DNA of 11,444 nucleotides from Caldisericales bacterium (GTDB taxonomy: Bacteria; Caldisericota; Caldisericia; Caldisericales; Caldisericaceae), in the NCBI GenBank assembly GCA_015485995.1, contig WFSP01000052.1, positions 1-11,444 on the forward strand, in the 5' to 3' direction. Of this stretch, positions 6,062-11,444 are shown in pieces. A model generated the notes under the pieces. It ran no database searches and was not told the origin of the DNA. It saw only the letters and a list, made by a program, of their open reading frames with translations. A program made the position numbers and the translations under genes. Positions within the stretch are counted from its first letter, which is position 1; every line of letters begins with the position of its first letter.

Positions 6062-6478
6062 ATGGAAAATATAGAGACAATTTTTAAAGAAAAACATCTA
6101 AACCTTACAAAACCACGTATTGAGATATATAAATTTATTAAAGCGCATCCCATTCATCCGACAGCTGAAACCGTGTATAGGGCAGTGCAAAAAAAACTTC
6201 CGAATATAAGTTTTGCAACAGTTTACAATGTACTAAACAAGTTTATAGAACTGGGGTTGGTAAAAGAATTTAACATAGGAAAAGAAACGCGTTTTGACGG
6301 AAATACAGTGCCTCATATACATTTCGTTTGTCTAAAATGCGGAAAGGTGGAAGATGCGGACTTCAGTGGATATGATAAGATATCTGAAGCTGCTCAAAAA
6401 AGAGGGTGGGACGTAAAGGAATTTTCCTTATTCATCTATGGCATCTGCCCTCAATGCAAAAAAAGCTCAAATCATTAA
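6062..6478 (+). CDS. perR: PerR-type peroxide-responsive repressor (Fur family)
   Basis: The 138-residue regulator has an N-terminal winged helix (about 1-75; SFATVYNVLNKFIELGLVKE is the recognition part) and a C-terminal metal-binding dimerisation domain. Regulatory-iron ligands match B. subtilis PerR: H32 (HPTAE), D79 (RFDGN), H85 and H87 (HIH) and D98. Asp at position 79, where Fur usually has Glu, points to peroxide sensing by metal-catalysed oxidation rather than to iron sensing. The structural zinc site is complete: C90, C93 (CLKC) and C129, C132 (CPQC). ATG 6062 lies three bases after the stop of the di-iron protein with no ribosome binding site of its own, so translation is probably coupled. 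Likely targets are its own operon and the defence operon upstream, whose promoters share a TTATAAT element. PerR is favoured over Fur or Zur from the residue pattern. Confidence 0.88.
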   Translation: MENIETIFKEKHLNLTKPRIEIYKFIKAHPIHPTAETVYRAVQKKLPNISFATVYNVLNKFIELGLVKEFNIGKETRFDGNTVPHIHFVCLKCGKVEDADFSGYDKISEAAQKRGWDVKEFSLFIYGICPQCKKSSNH

Positions 6479-6482
6479 TAGA

Positions 6483-6512
6483 AAAAGCCCGCTTCTTGCA
6501 AGCGGACCTTTA
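6483..6512. terminator. Hairpin between convergent operons, possible two-way terminator
   Basis: CCGCTT (6488-6493) pairs with AAGCGG (6499-6504) around a 5-base loop. Flanking AAAAAG on the left and CCTTTAAAAAA on the right give A/T tracts for both directions, although the pairing outside the core contains mismatches. It sits between the PerR stop (6478) and the ybjQ stop (6537). Confidence 0.6.
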
Positions 6513-6536
6513 AAAAATTAATAAGCTTATATAGAT

Positions 6537-6857
6537 TTATTCTAAAACAACTGCTGTTCCACTTATACTGACCATTAACATGCTCCCCTTAGAACCAACG
6601 GTTTCGTAGTCAAGGTCTATGCCCACTACCGCATTTGCTCCCATTTTCTCTGCACGACTTTGCATTTCATTCAGAGCTATTTCTTTGGCCTTTATAAGCT
6701 CTTCCTCATATGCACTTGCCCTGCCTCCGAAGAAGTCAGCAAGCCCTGCGGTAAAATCTTTTAGAAAATTTGCGCCCATAATCGTTTCACCGGTAACAAT
6801 ACCTAAGTATTGCACAATTTTCTTCCCTTCCACGCTGGGCGTAGTAGTTACAATCAT
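6537..6857 (-). CDS. YbjQ/UPF0145 family protein (heavy-metal-binding domain)
   Basis: The 106-residue protein has the full-length family pattern: TTTPSVEGK at the N-terminus, [19 protein letters not shown], the central [40 protein letters not shown] and a C-terminal ISGTAVVL. The family forms pentamers with alpha-beta subunits, and its biological role is unclear despite the heavy-metal label. GGAAGG lies 7 bases before ATG 6857, inside the last codons of the upstream permease, whose stop is two bases away, so it is the last gene of the transporter operon. Nothing in the sequence links it to nucleoside import. Identification is confident, function not. Confidence 0.92.
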   Translation of the reverse strand: MIVTTTPSVEGKKIVQYLGIVTGETIMGANFLKDFTAGLADFFGGRASAYEEELIKAKEIALNEMQSRAEKMGANAVVGIDLDYETVGSKGSMLMVSISGTAVVLE

Positions 6858-6859
6858 TT

Positions 6860-7813
6860 CTATCCTTCCTTTTTATACGGCAAGCCGTCTGCCGCCGGCG
6901 GAATTGCACGGCCAACAACACCAATTAATGCACCGATTGTTAAGAGATAAGGAAGCGCAAGGTAGAATCCAAGGGGGATTTGTTTGGCAATACCGGAAGC
7001 ACTACTCTGAAGTAAAAGTTGAACCACCTGCGCAGAAGCAAACAAAAGGGAAGCCCAAAAAGCACCAAACGGTGTCCACTTACCGAAAATCATTGCAGCA
7101 AGTCCTATGAATCCTTTACCCATTGCCATAGAATTTGTAAACGAAGAAAGCGTTCCTAATGACAACGCCATTCCTCCTATCGCAGCAAAAATACTACCCC
7201 ATATTACAGCAAACCACTTAATCTTAAACACGTTTACACCAAGGGTTTCAGCAGCATGAGGGTTTTCCCCGACAGAGCGGATTCTTAAACCAAGAACAGT
7301 ATAGTAAAGAACGAAATGCACGACAATTGTCGTAATCAGGGCAAGCCACACAAGAATTGTGAGATTAGAAAATGCACCAAGCACCGGAATTTTTTTAAGG
7401 AATGTAAGATGAATACGCATATTATTGCTGCCAAAATAAGGTGCAGGAGGTGAATAACCGGTAGTTTTAAATACAAATTCAAGGAGATAAGTAATAATAC
7501 CCATAGCCATAACATTAATAGCAACACCGGAAACAATTTGATCTCCGGCCCATTTCACGGTAATATAAGCATGCATAGCTCCTAATACAATTCCTATGCC
7601 AATGCCCCATAAAAGCCCTACCCAAGGGCTTTTTGATACAAATGCGCCCCATACACCAAAAAATGCCGCAAAGCGCATTATTCCTTCAAGCGCAATATTC
7701 ACAACACCTGCATTTTCAGACATTACACCGCCAAGTGCTGCAAAAAGTATGGGAGCAGCAAAGTCAAACGTTTGCGCAAGAGAAAGGTTTAACAAATTCA
7801 TCCCATTATTCAT
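6860..7813 (-). CDS. Nucleoside-type ABC transporter permease (YufQ/NupQ-like)
   Basis: This is the second membrane subunit of a BMP-family importer, thought to take up nucleosides. I chose ATG 7813 since GGAGG lies 8 bases before it and the longer frame from 7882 starts inside the preceding gene. The 317-residue protein has about eight to nine hydrophobic segments. Near the N-terminus is [19 protein letters not shown] (residues 28-46), the signature of this subfamily, and the cytoplasmic loop [19 protein letters not shown] (182-200) is the ATPase-contact loop. The gene overlaps the end of the first permease by 8 bases and is two bases from ybjQ, showing translational coupling. All elements look intact. 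Substrate is by family only. Confidence 0.9.
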   Translation of the reverse strand: MNNGMNLLNLSLAQTFDFAAPILFAALGGVMSENAGVVNIALEGIMRFAAFFGVWGAFVSKSPWVGLLWGIGIGIVLGAMHAYITVKWAGDQIVSGVAINVMAMGIITYLLEFVFKTTGYSPPAPYFGSNNMRIHLTFLKKIPVLGAFSNLTILVWLALITTIVVHFVLYYTVLGLRIRSVGENPHAAETLGVNVFKIKWFAVIWGSIFAAIGGMALSLGTLSSFTNSMAMGKGFIGLAAMIFGKWTPFGAFWASLLFASAQVVQLLLQSSASGIAKQIPLGFYLALPYLLTIGALIGVVGRAIPPAADGLPYKKEG

Positions 7814-8978
7814 TTGCAGTTCCTCCATTCGTAGCCTTAGTAAGGTTATTCTTATCAGCAGGTTTTTTCTTTCCGGATTCAACCAATTTTACAATCAAAT
7901 AACGAACGAGCTCTTGAAGAGCAATAAATGCAACAATTAAACCTTCTATAATTGAGGGGAACGTTTTCGGGATATGCGCCAGCTGCACAGCCGTAGCACC
8001 TGTTCTTAATCCACCAATTAACATCCCTGCAAGGAATACTCCTAACGGCTCGTTTTGCCCTATTAGAGCAACCGCAATTCCGTCAAACCCGTATCCACCC
8101 TCAAATACAGGAGGATATTGGAACAATATTCCGAGAATAATAAATGAGCCTCCAATTGCCGCAACCGCACCCGAAATAAACATCGTTTGCACAACACGTA
8201 TGTCTGCATTTACACCGGCTGCCTTGGGTGCTTCCATATTATAAATCAGAGTATAGCCCATTGCACGAATTTCAAACCCGACAGTGGTCCTGTAAAGCAA
8301 AAACCATGTAAGATAGGTTACCACTATAATAATAATTATGCTGATATTTAACCTTGTACCGGATAAAATAATGGGAAGTTTAGCAGTTTTAGTAATATAC
8401 GGGGTACCGGAAACGCCTGTTGCAACATTTGCTTTCATCGGGCCAGTCACAAGCCAATCTGCGATAAGATAAGTAGCGATCCAGTTCAGCATAATCGTAG
8501 TAATAACTTCATGAATACCTTTTTTTACTTTAAGCCATCCTGCAATTGCACCCCATAAGCCGCCTGCGATAATCACCATTACAAAAATGACTGTAAGGTG
8601 GACTACTGTGGGCAGATTAGCAAATGGTTTTGCGTAACCAAAATACGCCGCAACAATTGCACCCACAAGGAATTGTCCTTCTGCTCCGATACTAAACAAA
8701 CCGCCCTTTGCTGCAATTGCAAAAGCAAGCCCCGTAGAAATATACATACTGGACGCAAGAAGCATCTCCGCAAAATGAGTTTTCCAATAAGGTCCAGGGA
8801 ACAGGCCCGAAGCACCAAACATCAACTTATAAGCAGTCACCGGGCTCCTACCCGTAGACCATATAAAGACGGCACCGACCACTAAGGCGGATAAGATAGA
8901 AACAAGAGGGACAACAATAGTAAGCCACCAATATTTCTCTCTATGCCCATACATAATCCCTTTTATAATATTTTTCAT
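7806..8978 (-). CDS. Nucleoside-type ABC transporter permease (YufP/NupP-like)
   Basis: This is the first membrane subunit of the importer, paired with the permease encoded at 6860-7813. It has 390 residues, with a first membrane helix about 18-40, a periplasm-side stretch, and then roughly eight more segments. Subfamily markers are FSIGAEGQFLVGA (95-107) and HEVITTIMLNWIATY (156-170). The contact loop RAMGYTLIYNMEAPKAAGV (238-256) appears about four residues longer than the usual G-Y-N-P form. The C-terminus is a lysine-rich polar tail. AAGGAGGGGG precedes the start, and ATG 8978 overlaps the ATPase stop in the arrangement ATGA, so the two are translated together. Family assignment is firm. 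Confidence 0.92.
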   Translation of the reverse strand: MKNIIKGIMYGHREKYWWLTIVVPLVSILSALVVGAVFIWSTGRSPVTAYKLMFGASGLFPGPYWKTHFAEMLLASSMYISTGLAFAIAAKGGLFSIGAEGQFLVGAIVAAYFGYAKPFANLPTVVHLTVIFVMVIIAGGLWGAIAGWLKVKKGIHEVITTIMLNWIATYLIADWLVTGPMKANVATGVSGTPYITKTAKLPIILSGTRLNISIIIIIVVTYLTWFLLYRTTVGFEIRAMGYTLIYNMEAPKAAGVNADIRVVQTMFISGAVAAIGGSFIILGILFQYPPVFEGGYGFDGIAVALIGQNEPLGVFLAGMLIGGLRTGATAVQLAHIPKTFPSIIEGLIVAFIALQELVRYLIVKLVESGKKKPADKNNLTKATNGGTANE

Positions 8979-10498
8979 TTCACAGCCCCCTCCTTCCTCT
9001 TTAAGCCAAGCATCATAAGACCGAGTTCCTGCTCATTTGTCTCGGCAGGAGTTGTTTCACCTACAATTTCTCCCTCATAAAGAACAAGAATTCTATCTGC
9101 AAGCCCTAAAACCTCGGAGAGCTCAAGAGATATCAAAAGAATAGCAATACCTTTTTTCTTCTCTTCTACTAAATGATTGTAAACAAATTCCATTGCCCCT
9201 ATATCAAGACCTCTGGTAGGCTGTGAAGCAAGTAAAAAGTTATGGTTCATAGAAAGTTCCCGCGCAACAATTACTTTTTGCTGGTTTCCTCCCGAAAGAT
9301 TTCCCGCTTTTACATAAATGTTTCTCGGCCTGATATCAAATTCATCCAATTTCTTTGTGGCAAACTTATCAATAGCAGGATCATTTACGATTCCATTTTT
9401 TGAAAATGGATACAAAGAATGCTGCCCCATAATAATATTTTCCTTAACTTTAAACGGAAGCACAAGCCCTCTCCTTTTCCGGTCCTCAGGGATATATGCC
9501 ATACCTTTAGTTCTCACATTGTACGGCGTGACCATTTTCATTGTAGAACCGTTAAGAGTTATTTCTCCCCTTGTAGGACGTGTGAATCCAACCAAAGCGT
9601 TAACTAACTCAGTCTGTCCGTTTCCCTCTACGCCTGCAATAGCTACAATTTCACCGGAGTGAACATCAAAAGAAACTCCCTTCAATCCAATCAATCCTCT
9701 ATGGTTCCTAACAGTTAGGTTCTCTACTGATAAAACAGTAGGCCCGGGTTTAGTATCTGCTTTCGGGATCTCAAGAACTACATTTCTGCCTATCATCATA
9801 TGTGCAAGCTCTTTTTCGTTTGTTTCGTCTTTTTTAACAATGCCTTGAAGCTTTCCTCTCCTTAAAACAGCAATTCTATCAGAAATTGTCATTACTTCTT
9901 TAAGTTTATGTGAAATAAATAAAATTGTTTTCCCTCTTTCTTTTAATGCAAGTAATGTTTTAAATAAGTCTTCTGTTTCCTCAGGGGTAAGTACTGCGGT
10001 AGGTTCATCAAAAATCAGAATCTCAGCACCCCTTCTTAAAATCTTTAAAATCTCTACCTTTTGTTGCGTTCCCACAGGTAAATTGGCTACTTTGTCTGTT
10101 GGATTTACCTTGAGTCCGTACTTTTCAGAAAGTTCCTTTATTTCTCTAACCGCTCTCCTAAAATCAAAAATAGGTCCTCTATGGGGTTCGTCTCCAAGTA
10201 CAATATTTTCCGCAACAGTGAATCGCGGGATCAGCATAAATTCCTGATGGACCATACCTACTTTAAGCTTTATCGCATCCTGGGGACTTTTCATATCTAC
10301 TTTTTTTTCAAATACGTATATTTCGCCCGACGTAGGAGTATAAAGACCATAAACAATCTTCATTAGCGTAGACTTGCCTGCTCCATTTTCTCCCACAATG
10401 GAGAAAATTTCACCTTTCTCAATAGAAAAAGTTATATTGTCATTTGCCAGAACATTTGGAAACTGCTTCGTTATTCCCTTTAACTCTAAGGCTTTCAT
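8975..10498 (-). CDS. Double-domain ABC transporter ATPase, nucleoside/sugar type (YufO/NupO, RbsA-like)
   Basis: It powers import by the two downstream permeases. A GTG at 10504 and an ATG at 10498 are both in frame; AAGGGG lies directly against the GTG but 6 bases from the ATG, so I took ATG 10498, giving 507 residues. The first cassette has Walker A GENGAGKST (36-44), the Q-loop in MVHQEF, the degenerate signature LPVGTQQKVEI (from about 140) and Walker B ILIFDEPTAVL with switch His in FISHK. The second cassette has the typical altered Walker A GVEGNGQTEL (289-298), LSGGNQQK (401-408) and LLASQPTRGLD, where the Walker B Glu position is Gln, as is usual in this class. Only the first site is thus expected to hydrolyse ATP efficiently. 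The stop overlaps the permease start by 4 bases. Confidence 0.95.
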   Translation of the reverse strand: MKALELKGITKQFPNVLANDNITFSIEKGEIFSIVGENGAGKSTLMKIVYGLYTPTSGEIYVFEKKVDMKSPQDAIKLKVGMVHQEFMLIPRFTVAENIVLGDEPHRGPIFDFRRAVREIKELSEKYGLKVNPTDKVANLPVGTQQKVEILKILRRGAEILIFDEPTAVLTPEETEDLFKTLLALKERGKTILFISHKLKEVMTISDRIAVLRRGKLQGIVKKDETNEKELAHMMIGRNVVLEIPKADTKPGPTVLSVENLTVRNHRGLIGLKGVSFDVHSGEIVAIAGVEGNGQTELVNALVGFTRPTRGEITLNGSTMKMVTPYNVRTKGMAYIPEDRKRRGLVLPFKVKENIIMGQHSLYPFSKNGIVNDPAIDKFATKKLDEFDIRPRNIYVKAGNLSGGNQQKVIVARELSMNHNFLLASQPTRGLDIGAMEFVYNHLVEEKKKGIAILLISLELSEVLGLADRILVLYEGEIVGETTPAETNEQELGLMMLGLKRKEGAVK

Positions 10499-10520
10499 TT
10501 TCACCCCTTATTATAAAATT

Positions 10521-10544
10521 GCAGGGTGGATTTATCCACCCTGC
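10521..10544 (-). terminator. Hairpin between substrate-binding protein and ATPase genes (attenuator or 3' stabiliser)
   Basis: GCAGGGTGGA (10521-10530) and TCCACCCTGC (10535-10544) form a perfect 10-bp stem with a 4-base loop. Read on the minus strand it is followed by AATTTTATAA, a weak T tract. It lies 27 bases after the BMP stop codon and just before the ATPase ribosome binding site. Such hairpins often let the binding protein be made in excess over the membrane parts; that role is inferred. Confidence 0.75.
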
Positions 10545-10570
10545 TTTTCCATTCATCTATTAATATAGTA

Positions 10571-11444
10571 TTAGAAGTCTGATGGAGGCGTCCATCCTGG
10601 AACCTTTGCAGGATCCTCGGGGACCATTACCTTACCATCTGCAATGTCTTTCGCAAGTGTATTTATCTTTGCAATCTGGTCTGCAGAAAGAACATCTTTT
10701 ACGTGGTCAGGAGCATAGCCTACACCACCGTCTTTAAGGGACATTGTTACAACTCCACCCTTAAATGTTCCATCTACAACACTCTTGATCGCTTCATAAG
10801 TTGCATAGTCAACATGCTTAAGTGCCGAAGTAAGAGTTCTATCAGGGCAGAGATTAGGATCTTTACCCATATCAACATCTACGCCGATACCCCAAAGATT
10901 AGGATCATTCTTTTCACAAAGTGCCTGGAACATACCATTGCCAGTTGCTCCAGCAGCATGGAATAGAACATCCGCACCCTGAGCAATCATAGACTCTGCA
11001 GAAGTTTTACCCTTTGCAGGTTCACTAAAGCTACCGGTGTACTGTGAAATGATTTTTGCTGTTGGGTCAGTTGTCTTTACGCCTGCTTCAAATCCTGCTT
11101 CATACCTTAACACCGGGGGAATTTTCATCCCACCAATATAACCAATTTTATGAGTCTTTGTCGCATAACCTGCAATTGCACCCACAAGGAATCCGCACTG
11201 GTTCTCTTTGAACAGATAACTTGTAACATTTGGTAAATTTACTACATTACCACTGGCATCTACAGGAAGCGCATCAATAAGCATAAACTTTGTGTTAGGA
11301 TGCTTTGCCGCAACTTCTCCTACTGCTCCTGCGAGCATAAAGCCTACACCGATTACGAGATTACATTTCTCTTGTTCTACAAGAGTTGTAAGGTTAGGAA
11401 CGTAATCCTCTTTTGCTTTAGACTCAAGGACAACGGGAGTAATA
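10571..11444 (-). CDS. BMP family ABC transporter substrate-binding lipoprotein (partial, 5' end beyond window)
   Basis: This is the periplasmic-type receptor of the importer (BmpA/YufN/PnrA family), which binds purine nucleosides in studied members. The frame stays open to the right edge at 11443, so ATG 11338 is internal and the signal peptide and lipobox are outside the window. The visible 291 or so residues show VVLESKAKEDYVPNLTTLVE, LVIGVGFMLAGAV, NVTSYLFKENQCGFLVGAIAG, KIGYIGGMKIPPVLRYEAGF, DVLFHAAGATGNGMF, GIGVDVDMG, the family segment TSALKHVDYATYEAIK and GGVGYAPDHV, in the usual order. The C-terminus ends in a proline-rich tail (WTPPSDF). It is the first gene of the operon seen here, so the operon's promoter lies outside the window to the right. 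Confidence 0.93.
   Translation of the reverse strand, partial: ITPVVLESKAKEDYVPNLTTLVEQEKCNLVIGVGFMLAGAVGEVAAKHPNTKFMLIDALPVDASGNVVNLPNVTSYLFKENQCGFLVGAIAGYATKTHKIGYIGGMKIPPVLRYEAGFEAGVKTTDPTAKIISQYTGSFSEPAKGKTSAESMIAQGADVLFHAAGATGNGMFQALCEKNDPNLWGIGVDVDMGKDPNLCPDRTLTSALKHVDYATYEAIKSVVDGTFKGGVVTMSLKDGGVGYAPDHVKDVLSADQIAKINTLAKDIADGKVMVPEDPAKVPGWTPPSDF

Noticed and set aside
6619..7110. Plus-strand frame across ybjQ and the permease
   Set aside because: It is a shadow of two well-supported minus-strand genes and resembles no known protein.
7814..7882. Longer start for the second permease at 7882
   Set aside because: It lies in the 3' end of the first permease gene and would add a charged leader; ATG 7813 has GGAGG at good spacing.
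1..11444. CRISPR arrays, tRNA or rRNA genes, riboswitches
   Set aside because: I saw no regularly spaced repeats, no tRNA-like cloverleaf, no rRNA segment and no recognised riboswitch core on either strand.

Overview
The window reads as AT-rich bacterial DNA from an anaerobe that meets oxygen from time to time. Strong Shine-Dalgarno sequences (AAGGAGG, AGGAGGTG), sigma-70-type promoters with exact TATAAT boxes, rho-independent hairpins and tight, overlapping operons are all bacterial. The gene set (flavodiiron protein, two-iron superoxide reductase, ferritin, a PerR-type regulator, a BMP-type nucleoside transporter) is typical of deep-branching, often thermophilic anaerobes such as Thermotogota or Caldisericota and of clostridia. 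I cannot name the organism from this sequence. TGG is used for Trp and TGA as a normal stop elsewhere in the window, so the genetic code looks standard.

Layout. Bases 2-184 (+) are the 3' tail of an IS481/IS3-like transposase cut by the window edge. Bases 214-1149 (+) encode a lipoprotein with its own promoter and terminator. Bases 1201-1536 hold no convincing gene but end in a promoter. Bases 1537-4892 (+) are a six-gene oxygen and iron defence operon: CGGC-domain protein, ferritin, flavodiiron protein, desulfoferrodoxin, peroxiredoxin, small winged-helix protein. It closes with a strong hairpin at 4914-4946. A second (+) transcription unit, 5021-6478, has a very similar promoter and encodes a flavodiiron-like metallo-beta-lactamase protein without a flavodoxin domain, then PerR. 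A convergent operon on the minus strand, read from beyond the right edge down to 6537, encodes a BMP substrate-binding lipoprotein (partial), a double ATPase, two permeases and a YbjQ/UPF0145 protein.

How the genes fit together. The first (+) operon would reduce oxygen or NO to harmless products (flavodiiron protein), reduce superoxide (desulfoferrodoxin), reduce peroxides (peroxiredoxin) and store the iron that drives Fenton chemistry (ferritin). PerR, with all its iron and zinc ligands, is the obvious candidate controller. The non-flavin di-iron protein encoded just before it could be a sensor or accessory enzyme. The minus-strand operon is a nucleoside or related-lipoprotein-ligand importer of the YufNOPQ/BmpA type.

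The most notable points are two defects in the defence operon: the peroxiredoxin has an in-frame TGA where its family normally has Trp, and the ferritin reading frame lacks a usual start codon and runs directly into the preceding CGGC gene. Either may be real decay, recoding or sequence error. The non-flavin di-iron protein paired with PerR is the best candidate for something not well described.
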